From: Lasioglossum baleicum
Lineage: Eukaryota > Arthropoda > Insecta > Hymenoptera > Halictidae
Length of the DNA: 64,000 nt
Direction: 5' to 3'
Assembly (NCBI RefSeq): GCF_051020765.1
Contig: NC_134944.1
Coordinates: 806,001 to 870,000 of the forward strand
Below are positions 1 to 12,055 of the stretch, piece by piece. Every line of letters begins with the position of its first letter. Within the stretch, counting starts at the first letter, position 1. The notes under the pieces were generated by a model, which saw only the letters and a list, made by a program, of their open reading frames with translations, did not search any database and was not told where the DNA came from. The position numbers and the translations under genes were made by a program.

Positions 1-93
1 GCTTGCGTGCGTTAGCTATTAAGATTGTATATCGTCGTTGTAAATATGTCGAGTAATTATTGCCGTAACTTCACTTTGCTCGTTTGCTTGATT

Positions 94-583
94 CCGACAC
101 AGCCTTCTGCTGTGTCGGACCTTGCTTGTATGTACCAGACCGGTTGGAGCCGTTATTCGGCGTCGATACATTGAGAGGGGTGGTTCATTGAGACCTGTTC
201 ACTCGTATTGCCGTTCTCTCTGTTCGTAATCCTACCCGAGTCACCTCAACGCTTTGCGTTGCCTGGTGGCAGGTAGTTGGCAGAGAAATTCTCTGTTCGT
301 CATCCTACCCGAGTCACCTCAACGCATTGCGTTGCCTGGTGGCAGGTAGTTGGCAGAGAGATGGTATTACGTTTGAACACTTCTCACTGTCCATTTTTCT
401 TGGTGAGGACACGTCGGGTATCGGCTTCGGCCGGGGCTGGTCTGCAAGCATTGTACGCGCCGCGTCACCTTCGAACCAGAGCCTTCTGCTCTGGTTCGCT
501 CTTGTTTCTCACTTTGAAAGAATCAGAGCCTTCTGCCTGATTCGCCTTTGATCCCCCGTGGATCGGAGACTTCTTCTCCGATT
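94..583. repeat. Cluster of short perfect hairpins, several sharing a CCTTCTG loop
   Basis: Seen directly. Inverted repeats occur at 94-118 (9-bp stem, loop CCTTCTG), 472-498 (10-bp stem, same loop), 520-543 (7-bp stem, loop containing CCTTCTG), 550-564 (5-bp stem) and 562-582 (7-bp stem, loop ACTTCTT). Two further hairpins, 247-261 and 320-334, have a CAACGC stem. Stem sequences differ while the loop is kept, which suggests paired mutations or repeated copying of a small palindromic unit. No open reading frame here resembles a known protein. It could be part of an undescribed repeat or a structured RNA. Confidence 0.6.
218..363. repeat. Tandem duplication of a 73-bp unit
   Basis: Two near-identical 73-bp copies start at 218 and 291, both beginning CTCTGTTCGT. 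Each contains the CAACGC(T/A)TTGCGTTG hairpin and the segment CCTGGTGGCAGG. They differ at only a few bases, so the duplication is recent. Confidence 0.8.
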
Positions 584-1218
584 CACACCTTTTGCTCTGC
601 GATAATTACTCGACATACTTGCGTAATTTAGTATTAAGTCTGTCGTTGTAAGAAAGGGAGCCACACACACAGAAGGAATATTGCATTCGTTCTGACTCCC
701 TTTCGGGTCTCTCGTGCAGCAACCTCCTCGTGGTGAGACCTGAGCAATCGGTATTATCCCAGGGAGTGCAAGCTGCCGTGTTAAAGAAGTGGCCAGTATT
801 TCAGCGCCACCTCAGTAGTAGGGCCGAACTAATGGCAGTATATATAGATATAAAGCGGTAGACGGTTGTAAAAAAAAACTGTTTACCCCAACAGGATTCG
901 AACCTCGGTCTACCGCTTGGTAGTCCAACTCTTTAGCTGATTGGCCCACCGACGATCTTATAAACGCATTGAAAATTTTGGTATATGTATCGCAAAAACT
1001 GCAGCGACACCAACGCCACCTCAGTACTAGGGTCGAACTACATATACTGGACCAACTATTTCCTTGGCTGTGGTTGGCTTCCAGCTTGGTGACGTCACGT
1101 CGTTCATGATCAGTGCGCATGCGCTGGCATGCCATCAACGCCACCTCAGTACCAGGGCCTGCTAGGGCCGAACTACATATATTGGACCACCTATTTCCAT
1201 TGCAGCTTACACCCCCTG
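584..1218. repeat. Repeat-like intergenic DNA with three copies of a short motif
   Basis: No gene is recognised. The phrase CGCCACCTCAGTA followed by AGGG and GAACTA occurs three times, near 803, 1011 and 1140, in the same orientation. The last two are followed by a similar CATATA...TGGACCA segment. This indicates locally duplicated repeat DNA. A degenerate tRNA-like stretch at about 885-955 is discussed among the rejected items. Confidence 0.5.
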
Positions 1219-1270
1219 TATTATCCTCTATTTGTAAGAACTTTTAGTGTCTTATGAATAGAGGATAATA
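1219..1270. repeat. Perfect 14-bp inverted repeat, hairpin
   Basis: TATTATCCTCTATT (1219-1232) is exactly complementary to 1257-1270, and some pairing continues inward (TAAGA against TCTTA). It may be a small MITE remnant. The flanks from 1271 to 1758 show no recognisable gene. Confidence 0.55.
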
Positions 1271-1758
1271 TCGAGCTAGTAGCTGCACATTTAATAACTA
1301 TGTTGATTTTCAATAAATTCTATTCCTATACCTATTGTCTTCCATAACATTTTGCAATTTGACCTTCCTTCAGAACAAAATATGTATATGTATTATCCAA
1401 GCTGATTTGCCCCGGGCGTGAACAATGTCATATATCGTCTGATTCTATTTCGGTAAAGACACGAGATAGTATTTCGTCGGTGATAGTATTATAAGGCAAT
1501 TACAGAATGGGTAATGTGAGCATTCTATACTATATCATTCTTCTTCTACTTGACGAGTATCTCGTCGGTGGTAGAACTTTTAGCTATGTGGTATTTCAGA
1601 TCACTGTAAGTTCCACGTTATCTCCGCGCCCGGTCCCGCCCGCTTACTGGTCCAGCTGAATAGCACAGGAGCTGGGGGCTGGCAGTATCATCGGTGCAAT
1701 CTTCTCTGTGAGCCGTGAGCCAGTGCTTCGATTGTGCCCAACCTTTTTCATACGGTGG

Positions 1759-2072
1759 ATGGCCGCTAGAGGCGCTGCGCGGAAAAAACAGTAACGTATC
1801 TACTATTGGGTAGCAGAGCGGCCAGAGCCCTGAGGCAGTTATATTGGCGGGAATGTATCGAAATAATCTTACCGGACAAAAAGACTCCAGGACGTGTCCT
1901 ACGAGTTACAAAATATACACAAACTGTAATGTATACACTTGTTATACATTCATTTTTCAGAATCAAATCATATACATTTTTTTAAATTCTGCGGGGTGCT
2001 CAAGGAACCCCATTTCATCTACCCAATAGTAGATACGTTACTGTTTTTTCCGCGCAGCGCCTTTAGCGCGCT
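1759..2072. mobile_element. Small inverted-repeat element (MITE-like)
   Basis: The arms at about 1759-1811 and 2020-2072 are inverted copies, sharing GGCGCTGCGCGG, AAAAAACAG and the run ending ATTGGGTA. The interior of about 210 bp has no convincing coding sequence. No target-site duplication was identified, so the family is unknown. A relative of the left interior (GCCAATATAACTGCCTCA-like) occurs in inverted orientation near 12672-12690. The right arm abuts the left end of element A, which obscures both boundaries. Confidence 0.55.
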
Positions 2073-2211
2073 GATGCCAGAATCGAGGACGCGACTGACG
2101 CGAGGACGCTTCCCCTCCGGCACAGGACTGCACAGGACCCCCAACTCTGACGGGCCGTGGACGTACCGTCCTCGCCGTTGCTTCTGCTGCGCACGCGCTA
2201 CACACGAACGT

Positions 2212-3118
2212 ACTTCTACTCTGCCCGTGTGAGTGCCTGCTCGATTGCACGCGCGCTACACAACAAGCGTACCTCTACCATGTCCGTGTGACTACCTGCT
2301 CGACCGAACGACGCCGACGCGTTCCTTCGATTTTCACCAATTTTCACGTTGCCGAAGTTTCGGAAGCATGAATCGGAAAGTCGGCATGGTCGGCATCTGG
2401 AGACAGATGCAAAGATATCGAAGCGAAATTTGGACTAAATTTTTTTTTTTAAAAACCGGGTTTAGTAGTCTATCCTAAAATATGTTTTGTATTTCTTAAC
2501 AAATTTTTCTCGTTGATTTTTAAAGTTACGGTGGTCCAGAGGGCCCCCAACACAAATTGATTTTTAGTCGAACCATGCTCAATAAATAATTACGAAAAAA
2601 TTAAGAAATATTCTACCTAATAGAACACATGACCGAGATTTTTTTCAGATTTTTCAGATTATGCAAACATGTTAAAAAAATTGAAAATCTCCAAACATTC
2701 GAAGAAAATGCATATTTCGTATTGAAATTTTCGAGGTACCAGTTTTATAAAAATTCAGTAGTCAGATATTATTAAAACAACTGTCCTTAATTTTTTTCAG
2801 AAATTTTTATAAATTGTGTTGGTGTTAAAAAAATCCAAATCAATTTTTTCGATACTTCTTTCCTTTTTTGTAGATGTATTATGTGTATTATTGGATATTT
2901 TTATATTCAGGAAAATAATGTACAGACTTAATAATGCAATACAAAACATTTTATTTACATTATATTTCAAATATACATATGAGGTTAGCTTCCAACACTT
3001 TCGGTTGGCGTAGGTAGGCGGTAAAGTCTTCGGCTGCGACCTTTTTGGCCCTTGATCGAATCCCGCACCGAATAATTCTTTTTTTCCTTTAAACACATTT
3101 TTTTTGTTCTTTGTTCTT
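2212..3118. repeat. Left inverted arm of element A
   Basis: Inverted copy of 4231-5164, collinear over about 0.9 kb: ACACGGGCAGAG, the AATTTGTGTTGGGGGCC block, and the TTTAAAC-TTTGTTCTTTG inner end. The left arm lacks about 75 bp (the GC-rich CGCGCCGCGC block) that the right arm has at about 4916-4990. The same arm sequence recurs in elements B and C. Confidence 0.85.
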
Positions 3119-3289
3119 CATATAATTATAGCAATGAAATTTTACTTATATTTTTAAAGTGTTATTAATATTTTTAAATTGCGGGTGGAATATAGTAAAA
3201 ATAATAGTAAATCTTTATAGTAAAAATTTATTATCATTTTAAAGAATTATACTCTTGTGAAACTGTAGCCTTTATGCTTTTATTTCTAA

Positions 3290-3619
3290 TTACCTGTTCG
3301 GATTACCATTGTTTGAACGATTGGCAAGAGGAGTTCGAATCTTTGTAGACTCGGTTCTATTTTTATCATTAAAATTGGAAATTTTCTGTTCATCTACCGT
3401 AATTTCAACTTCTGATTTAAAGACCGATTTCTTTTTTTTTATATACAGCTGTCCTTCTTTTATTAATTTCACATTTAGATAATTACAGCGATAGTATATC
3501 GTTAGCACTTCTTTTGGCAGTTGCGATATTTTCTCTTCAACGCGTGCATCTTGCGATTCAATTGAATCCGATTCTGTGGGATCGTTCAATATTAATGGAT
3601 CTCTCCATATTTTTATCAT
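3290..3619 (-). CDS. Unrecognised ORF fragment in the centre of element A
   Basis: A 109-codon reading frame occupies the unique spacer (3119-4230) between the arms of A. It is rich in charged residues, with an Asp/Glu/Ser-rich start, a Lys run in the middle and an Asn/Arg-rich end. The frame extends upstream without a clear start, and no zinc finger or transposase motif is visible. It may be a remnant of a protein once carried by the element. I do not recognise it, and the rest of the spacer (3620-4230) holds only AT-rich DNA. Confidence 0.2.
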   Translation of the reverse strand: MIKIWRDPLILNDPTESDSIESQDARVEEKISQLPKEVLTIYYRCNYLNVKLIKEGQLYIKKKKSVFKSEVEITVDEQKISNFNDKNRTESTKIRTPLANRSNNGNPNR

Positions 3620-4230
3620 ATCGCTATCGGTAGTCTGAACATCCTTATGTTTTGTGTTCTTTTTAACATCATGGTAATTATCTGAGATTGTTTTACTTCA
3701 CTTCCACTTTCTACTATCTGAGATGAATGATTGGAACTTGAGACGGAATCATTTAATTTCCCATTGACTTCGTTGTGTTCATCAAATTCAAAGACCTCAC
3801 TTTACACATAAATACCATACATGACCATCGATCTATTTCTCCGTTGGTACTTTGCCGTTTCTTGAGTGTTACAACAGTTATAAATGGTTCGAAATCGTAG
3901 GACATCAAACTTTGTGGGCTTATGATACATCAGTTGCCATTGCAAAGATAACATAACACCAAAATGTTTGAAAATTAAGAGTTCTTCTAATGATAAATGA
4001 AAAGAAACTAACTAACATATATATATATATACGACAATAGTAAAATATGAAGTTGTATACCATTTGACATTCAACAGAATCAATAAATGAAAGTAGTACA
4101 TAATGTCAAAGACATTGCAACTAATTGTGAGCCATCATGATGGATTTTCGTAGTGCGAGATACTATTGCATAAAACATTTTTAAAACACTTTGAAAATAT
4201 ATTTGAAATGTTGCTACAATAATTTAATGT

Positions 4231-5164
4231 AAACAAAGAACAAAAAAAAATTGTTTAAAGGAAAAAAGAATTATGCCAAAAAGTTCACAGCCGAAGACTT
4301 TTTTGCCGCCTACTCCAACCGGAAGTGTTGGAAGCTATGCATATATGTATATTGAAATATAATGTAAATAAAATGTTTTGTATTGCATTATTAAGTCTGT
4401 ACATTATTTTTCTGAATATAAAAATATCCAATAATACACATAATACATCTACAAAAAAGGAAAGAAGTATCGAAAAAATTGATTTGGATTTTTTTAACAC
4501 CAACACAATTTATAAAAACTTCTGGTAAAAATTAAGGACAATTGTTTCAATAATATCTGAATACTGAATTTTTATAAAACTGGTATCTCGAAAAGTTCAA
4601 TACGAAATATGCATTTTCTTCGAATGTTTGGAGATTTTCAATTTTTTTAACATGTTTGCATAATCTGAAAAATCTGAAAAAAATCTCGGTCATGTGTTCT
4701 ATTAGGTAGAATATTTCTTAATTTTTTCGTAATTGTTTATTGAGCATGGTTCGAGTAAAAACCAATTTGTGTTGGGGGCCCTCTGGGCCACCGTAACTTT
4801 AAAAATCAACGAGAAAAATTTGTTAAGAAATACAAAACATATTTTAGGATAGACTACTAAACCCGATTTAAAAAAAAAAAATTTAGTCCAAATTTCGCTT
4901 CGATATCTTTTTTAGATCAAAAGTTATAGCAAAATGTGCACCGCGCCGCGCCGCGCCGTCCCGGGATTCAAATGCGCGCTGTCTCCAGACGCCGACCATG
5001 CCGACTTTCCGATTCATGCTTCCGAAACTTCGGCAACGTGAAAATTGGTGGAAATCGAAGGAACGCGTCGGCGTCGTTCGGTCGAGCAGGTAGTCACACG
5101 GACATGATAGAGGTACTTGTTGTGTAGCGCGCGTGCAATCGAGCAGGCACTCACACGGGCAGAG
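4231..5164. repeat. Right inverted arm of element A, inner part
   Basis: Reverse-complement match to 2212-3118. It ends at 5164 with GGGCAGAG, which reappears exactly at 12016-12023. The arm then continues (TAGAAGTACGTTCGTG) past the inserted element E. This continuation shows that E interrupted A. Confidence 0.85.
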
Positions 5165-5784
5165 CAGTGTCGCCAGATGAGGGGAGTCACGGTGAAATGA
5201 TGTACCCCCTCTCTGATGACCAGAGTAATATGTGACACGTTGCGCGTGCGCGACGGGATTTAGTGGGGCGAATGGAAGACACGTTGCGCGTGCGCGATGG
5301 GGACGCAACAATGACATGACATTTCGCAGGTTTTAGGTTATTGCCGCGTAAAATTCACCCATTTACTTATTTCACATACTATGTAATTATTGATCCCTTT
5401 ATGTCTATGTTGTGAGTTGTATTTCTTTAAAATGTAACGTTACAAATAAAACATAATTTGTCAATTTATCGTGTAGAAGAAAAATGAGTGAATTTATTAT
5501 CCCAGTCTCTTTTATGCAACTATTTTTGAGGAGCGTATGAGGGTTAACAGTGTTAAAATATATTGTGATTTATTGATTTTACTGGAATTTAACTCAGTAC
5601 TACATACATACAGATTTCAAGATTTTTTAAATTGTACATATAGTAAGCATTTATACTTCGCTTCACGACTGAAACTCCCACATGTTACAATTAATTTTAT
5701 TTATAATAAAAAATGTTTACAGTCTCTATTTAGAACGACCCACATGTTTCATTTCTAATAGGTACGATCATGGATATAGGAATA

Positions 5785-6479
5785 TAGGGATGGAGCATGA
5801 GCTAGCATTTTGGGCAAGGGGGGTTTTTTCTTTTCCGGAGGGGACGAGGTAGAAGCGCATGGATCTATGGGTAGAAGTTGCATCTTTTTCATTGGCTGTG
5901 TCTGGCGCAAGCGCAGTACGTCATTATGCATGCGTTACATAATGGTTACATACAGTTACACAACCTTTTAGTGCAGCCCAGCAGTCAGAACTGAGAAATC
6001 GAGGAAATCGAGGAGAAATAATGAAAAAATTTCTTTTCACATCCTTTTGTAAACTAATTGCTCTAGCTTCCCAAAACAGTTCAAATCGTATAGTACTATA
6101 TTAAAAAAGTTATCGTCTTCTTTAGAGCGGTCCGCTACTGTACATATGTATATGTATAGTATATAAACCTATTATGCGTAAAAACTTATTGTGCCCTATT
6201 TTTAATTATACTATAAGAAAAAATTACATTTATGATATCCCTATTAATTATTAAATATATAACACCTATTCATTTACTAAAAATAATAATTTTAAAATAT
6301 AAATAAGAAATTTTTTATGTAAAATTAGTATGTTCTTTAATTCGTGTTACACGTTTTAATTTCCTTTCTATATTCTATAATTTTAGTTTTCTTTAATCCC
6401 TCGTTCTATTTGCCGTTATATGGCCGTTATCGAAAAATAACCCCCCTTGCCCATAATGCTAGCTCACGCTCCATCCCTA
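5785..6479. mobile_element. Inverted-repeat element inside E, possible TA-flanked MITE
   Basis: About 43 bp at 5785-5827 (TAGGGATGGAGCATGAGCTA...) is mirrored at about 6437-6479, and both ends are flanked by TA. This would suit a Tc1/mariner-type MITE. However, part of the left interior (GGAGGGGACGAGGTAGAAG at about 5837-5855) has its inverse outside the right end (about 6536-6556), so the structure is rearranged and the boundaries are uncertain. The interior is AT-rich and non-coding. Confidence 0.45.
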
Positions 6480-6710
6480 TATTATACATATACATGATGT
6501 AACGCTGGGTTACATGATTCTACCCATGGTTCCATGCTTCTACCTCGTCCCCTCCTGAAAATGACTTCCACCCCGCAACGACATGCTCCATCCCGCCTAT
6601 ATTCCTATATCCATGGGTACGATACGATACGCGGCAATAACCTAAAACCTGCGAAATGTCAGTCGTTGTTGCGTCTCCATCGCGCACGCGCAACGTGTCA
6701 CATCCCAGAC

Positions 6711-8677
6711 AGCCAAAATCCTTGATTCTGTCCAGGCCACAAATGCGCGTGAGGGCTCGTAGTGTTCCCTGGACACGGATCTTGGCACATGATGTCGTTG
6801 CCACAATCCGGGATATCGTGCCCAGTTTAACGATCGGGCCGTTGTAAGAGGGCAGCACAGCCGCACTAACTCTTCCTTTTTACTTATTTTGTACGCATTC
6901 AAGGCGGGAAAATTAAATGATAGATTTTATTTATTGTAGTATTTGTAGTAGTTTTCCTAGACTGCGGATCTTTATGCAAAATAAAAATTGTCTGCATCGA
7001 TTGCAAGAGATAGAAACTAAATTGAATGTGACTCAGGGGAACGACCCACGGCCCACGAATATACCATCACTGGTCCCAAGTCCCAAACAGTCCCAAACCT
7101 TCGCGGAAAAAACCGTTACGTTTATTACTCAGGTATAGATCGTGGGGGAGAAGTAAAAGAACGACTGGCGACGAGAGCCCTTGACGAAGGCTAAATAGGC
7201 ATAGTGGCCCTGGAAGTCAATGCGAGCAGATCGAACTGCACAGCGTAGAACAGCTTAGTACCGAGTGGACTTTTCTTTTCGATATAGTTAGTTTAGGTTA
7301 GCTTAGTATCGTTAGATCTTAAATAAAGTATATTTTCTTTTACGTTATCTTACCCTTGCAATCCTGGAAAAAGGAGATACTGGAACTGCAGTTACTCGAA
7401 TTAATATTCGGACGTTCTAAAACAGACGAGAACTTTTTTAATATTGTACTAAACGATTTGAACTTTTTGGGGAGCTAGAGCAATTAGTTTACTACAGGAT
7501 GTGAAAAGAAATTTTTTCAAAAATTGCAATTGATCGGAATTGTATGGAAAAATACTAAGAGTTGCATTTTACAACTTTTTTATGTGGGCCCATATTGAAA
7601 AATTGAAAAATACGCTTTGTAGATCTGTGTCGACTAAACATATTTTGAAAGTTTCGTCAAAATCGGTTAACGTTGCAATGAGCTACGTTTAAAACGTTTA
7701 AAAATGGTAAAAATCGCAGATTTTCAGCCTATATCGAAGAATTCTTACATCTTTCAAGGCCTGTCGTTTTTTTCCCGCATCAACCGATTTCGATGAAACT
7801 TTCACAGTGCATATTATTTACGCAGGCCTAGAAAACGTACTTTTTAAATTTTCAATATAGGCCCGCACGAAAAAGTTGTAAAATGTAAGATTTAGTATTT
7901 TCTCTGCAATTCCGACCAAATGCAATTTTTGAAAAAATTTCTTTTCACATGATGTAGTAAACTAATTGCTCTAGCTCCCCAAAAAAGTTCGAATCGTATA
8001 GTACAATATTAAAAAAGTTATCATCTTTTTTAGATCGTCCGAATATTAATTCGTGTAACTGTACGTATTAGGGGATAATTAATGTATTACTAGTTTATTG
8101 ATTTATGTGTAGGTTTACTCTTAATGTAACTGTAAAGATAATGGAACGGCGAGGGGGGAAGAAGTAACATAAGGAAGAGATAACAAAAAGGAAGAGAGTG
8201 CCCTGTATAACTCACGGCATTCGGCACATTAGTGCGACTGTGCTGTGCTAACAAATAAGATTGTCACGCCTCCTTTTTAAATGAAATAAAATTTGATTCG
8301 TTTCTAATGAATATTTATATGAGCATTATAAAATAAATGTAGCTTTTATGACGAGAACTTTTTTTTGCATAAAAAAGTAACATTCAATTTAGTTTCTATC
8401 TCTTGCAATCGATGCAGACAATTTTTATTTTGCATAAAGATCCGCAGTCTAGGAAAACTACTACAAATACTACAATAAATAAAATCTATCATTTAATTTT
8501 CGCGCCTTGAATGCGTACAAAATAAGTAAAAAGGAAGAGTTAGTGCGGCTATGTGCTGCCCTCTTACAACGGCCCGATCGTTAAACTGGGCACGATATCC
8601 CGGATTGTGGCAACGACATCATGTGCCAAGATCCGTGTCCAGGGAACACTACGAGCCCTCTCGCGCATTTGAGGCGA
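6711..8677. mobile_element. Foldback repeat inside E, with a second foldback nested in it
   Basis: The outer arms at about 6735-7035 and 8381-8665 are inverted copies, sharing the GGACACGGATCTTGGCACATG block and the TTTATGCAAAATAAAAATTGTCTGCATC block. Inside, about 7405-7625 and 7838-8050 form a second inverted pair, sharing GGGGAGCTAGAGCAATTAGTTTACTA and GGGCCCATATTGAAAAATT-like sequence. A related fragment of the inner arm lies at about 6027-6120. The region has no recognisable protein-coding sequence. Confidence 0.65.
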
Positions 8678-8685
8678 GGCCACAA

Positions 8686-10123
8686 CAGTGATGCCAGAAT
8701 CGGGGACGCGAGGACGCTTCCCCTCCAGCACAGGTTCCCCCTCTCTGACGGACCGTCCTCGCCGTAGCTTCTGCTGCGCACGCGCTACACACGAACGTAC
8801 TTCTACTCTGCCCGTGTGAGTGCATGCTCGATTGCACGCGCGCTACACAACAAGCGTACCTCTACCATGTCCGTGTGACTACCTGCTCGACCGAACGCGT
8901 CGGCGACGCGTTCCTTCGATTTTCACCAATTTTCATGTTGCCGAAGTTTCGGAAGCACGAGTCGGAAAGTCGGGATCTGGAGACGGCGCGCATTTGAATC
9001 CCGGGACGGCGCGGCGCGGCGCGGTGCACATTTTGCTATAACTTTTGATCTAAAAAAGATATCGAAGCGAAATTTGGACTAAATTTTCTTTTTAAAAACC
9101 GGGTTTAATGGTTCATCCTAAAATATGTTTTGTATTTCTTAAAAAATTTTTCTCGTTGATCTTTAAAGTTAAGGTAGTCCGGAAGGCCCCCAACACAAAT
9201 TGATTTTTAGTCGAACCATGCTCAATAAACAATTACGAAAAATTTATAAATATTCCACTTAATAGCACACATGATTGAGATTTTTTTCAGATTTTTCAGA
9301 TTATGCAGACATGTTTAAAAAAATTGAAAATCTCGAAACATTCGAAGAAAATGCATATTTCGTATTGAACTTTTCGAGATACCAGTTTTATAAAAATTCA
9401 TTAGTCCGATATTATTGAAACAATTGTCCTTAATTTTTCTCAGAATTTTTTATAAATTGTATCGTTGTTAAAAAATCAAAATCAATTTTTTCGATACTTC
9501 TTTGTTGATGTATTATGTAATACTGAATATTTTTATAATCAGAAAAATAATGTACAGACTTGATAATGCAATATAAAATATTTTATTTACGTTATATTTC
9601 AATATACATATGTGCATCACTCCTAACAATTTTGGTAATCACATAATTATTGTAACGACATTTTACATACATATATCAGGTCGTTAAGTATGAAACTAGA
9701 CAAATAAAACACAAATTTCAAACACATTTGTCGATGACAGACATTTATCCCTTATGTCGGGAAAGCATTTATATGAAAATTCATCGCCCTCGCAAAGTTA
9801 TAATCAATTAACTTTGCACTCGTTTTCGAACTAGTGAGGTCGTGTTTTCTTCGTTAATCGTTCGATAGTTTAGTTCATATAGTAAACAGCCAACAGTATG
9901 GATGAAGAGAGTGGAAGAGATGAGAGAAAGGATGAGCAGCGGAACCGGGGGTCCAGAGTGTGTGAATGAGTGAAGAAGAATGTGTGAGGAATGAGTGAAC
10001 GGTGTGCTCTCTCTCTCTCGTGTTTAAGTGTAAATTTAAGTTAAGAATGAAGCGATAAGGAAGGTGAAGTTTGTAAGCCGAGCGGAGGTCCGTGTTTGTA
10101 CCCCGAAATGGGAAATAAAATAC

Positions 10124-10154
<31 letters not shown>

Positions 10155-11814
10155 GTAAACAGCCTACAGTTTCTTTGTCGCGTTTTTGATACTTTTTAAT
10201 GGGTTTTTAACATTTTTTTATCTTATTAGGAATTTATTTTAGTGAGTGACCATATTCATCGATAAAAAAGGATAAGTATACGTTACTATTTATATTGAGT
10301 CCTACAAGATTGCAATTAGAATTACGATTTTAATTATGTCTACTTTTTCTTTGAATATAGCAACGCGTGGGTGTCAGCGGTAATGAAATAGCAGATTCAA
10401 GAATGACTTCAAAGAAAAGCGAAGTGTATGATTACATTAATATTTCATTCTGTACTTTGTATAATTATAACTTTAACTATGTGTTTTTTATGCTATAGAA
10501 AGGCAGAGGCCCATTCAAAATCGCGTGTGTGTCAGCTGGAGTGGACTTTCTGGACAACGTAAAATCAATATTAGCAGATTCAAGAGAATGACTTCAAAGA
10601 AAAGATAAGTATGAACTATACTATAAAGTTATACATTAATATTTTATTCTATACTTTGCAATCATGACTTTAACTAATTTTTTTTTTTTTTTGTTATGTT
10701 ACAGAAAGGCAGGGACCATTTAAAATCGATTTTCGTAACCGGAGATGTATGAAACTTGACAAATGTGTTTGAAATTTGTGTTTTATTTGTCTAGTTTCAT
10801 ACTTAACGACCTGATATATGTATGTAAAATGTCGTTACAATAATTATGTGATTACCAAAATTGTTAGGAGTGATGCACATATGTATATTGAAATATAACG
10901 TAAATAAAATATTTTATATTGCATTATCAAGTCTGTACATTATTTTTCTGATTATAAAAATATTCAGTATTACATAATACATCAACAAAGAAGTATCGAA
11001 AAAATTGATTTTGATTTTTTAACAACGATACAATTTATAAAAAATTCTGAGAAAAATTAAGGACAATTGTTTCAATAATATCGGACTAATGAATTTTTAT
11101 AAAACTGGTATCTCGAAAAGTTCAATACGAAATATGCATTTTCTTCGAATGTTTCGAGATTTTCAATTACGAGATTTTCACAAACATGTCTGCATAATCT
11201 GAAAAATCTGAAAAAAATCTCAATCATGTGTGCTATTAAGTGGAATATTTATAAATTTTTTCGTAATTGTTTATTGAGCATGGTTCGACTAAAAATCAAT
11301 TTGTGTTGGGGGCCTTCTGGACTACCTTAACTTTAAAGATCAACGAGAAAAATTTTTTAAGAAATACAAAACATATTTTAGGATGAACCATTAAACCCGG
11401 TTTTTTAAAAAAAAATTTAGTCCAAATTTCGCTTCGATATCTTTTTTAGATCAAAAGTTATAGCAAAATGTGCACCGCGCCGCGCCGCGCCGTCCCGGGA
11501 TTCAAATGCGCGCCGTCTCCAGATCCCGACTTTCCGACTCGTGCTTCCGAAACTTCGGCAACATGAAAATTGGTGAAAATCGAAGGAACGCGTCGCCGAC
11601 GCGTTCGGTCGAGCAGGTAGTCACACGGACATGGTAGAGGTACGCTTGTTTGTGTAGCGCGCGTGCAATCGAGCATGCACTCACACGGGCAGAGTAGAAG
11701 TACGTTCGTGTGTAGCGCGTGCGCAGCAGAAGCTTCGGCGAGGACGGTCCGTCAGAGAGGGGGAACCTGTGCTGGAGGGGAAGCGTCCTCGCGTCCCCGA
11801 TTCTGGCATCACTA
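8686..11814. mobile_element. Element B: 3.1-kb hAT foldback element with 1-kb inverted arms
   Basis: The ends are CAGTGATGCCAGAATC (8686) and GATTCTGGCATCACTA (11814). Both fit the hAT end pattern YARNG. The 8-bp duplication GGCCACAA flanks it at 8678-8685 and 11815-11822. Arms 8686-9732 and 10758-11814 are nearly perfect inverted copies. Each runs from a GC-rich outer part, through a CGCGCCGCGC block, into AT-rich sequence. The centre (9733-10757) carries a retroposon-like insertion and two imperfect copies of a segment that is triplicated in element C. No transposase is present, so it must have been moved in trans. Confidence 0.9.
9892..10150 (+). mobile_element. Retroposon-like insertion (SINE or 5'-truncated LINE tail) with (ATT)n end
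   Basis: A segment of about 259 bp ends in an ATT repeat. It is flanked by an exact 14-bp direct repeat, TATAGTAAACAGCC, at 9878-9891 and 10151-10164. A variable-length duplication plus a simple-repeat 3' tail is the established signature of target-primed reverse transcription. The last unique part reads GTACCCCGAAATGGGAAATAAAATACT. A relative sits at about 16432-16586 in element C without a matching left duplication. No reverse transcriptase is encoded. Confidence 0.75.
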
Positions 11815-12055
11815 GGCCACAATCTAGTCATCGTGTGGCTTGGACAGCTGCGAATAGGGTCGACCATTGTACGTGACCGTTTGGTGGCGTCGACACGCTG
11901 GGCTCGAGATGTGGCTCCGATTCGCTTGGTTGTCTGGGATATTACTCTGGTCATCAGAGAGGGGGTACCTTGTATTCCCCTCGAGGGACGGTTCGGTCAC
12001 TTTCTGGCGACACTGGGGCAGAGTAGAAGTACGTTCGTGTGTAGCGCGTGCGCAG

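Larger units (their letters stand above)
5165..12015. mobile_element. Element E: hAT-type element inserted in A
   Basis: The left end is CAGTGTCGCCAGA at 5165 and the right end is TCTGGCGACACTG at 12015. The terminal regions stay similar further in (CTCTCTGATGACCAGAGTAATAT at 5210-5231, with its inverse near 11937-11965). The exact 8-bp duplication GGGCAGAG lies at 5157-5164 and 12016-12023. These are the defining marks of a hAT insertion. The interior has arms at about 5275-5760 and 6510-6705 related to those of element D, then further nested repeats and element B. No intact transposase is present, so E is non-autonomous or gutted. Confidence 0.85.

Noticed and set aside
885..955. tRNA-like stretch on the minus strand (contains GGTTCGAATCC and an AGCTAA...AGAG D-arm-like part)
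   Set aside because: The T-loop matches, but the T stem pairs only three of five positions, the acceptor ends do not pair well and no clean anticodon stem forms. At most a degraded tRNA-derived relic.
4018..4031. (AT)n tract in the centre of element A
   Set aside because: Short, unremarkable simple repeat in AT-rich DNA.
10125..10153. (ATT)n simple repeat as a separate feature
   Set aside because: It is the tail of the retroposon-like insertion.
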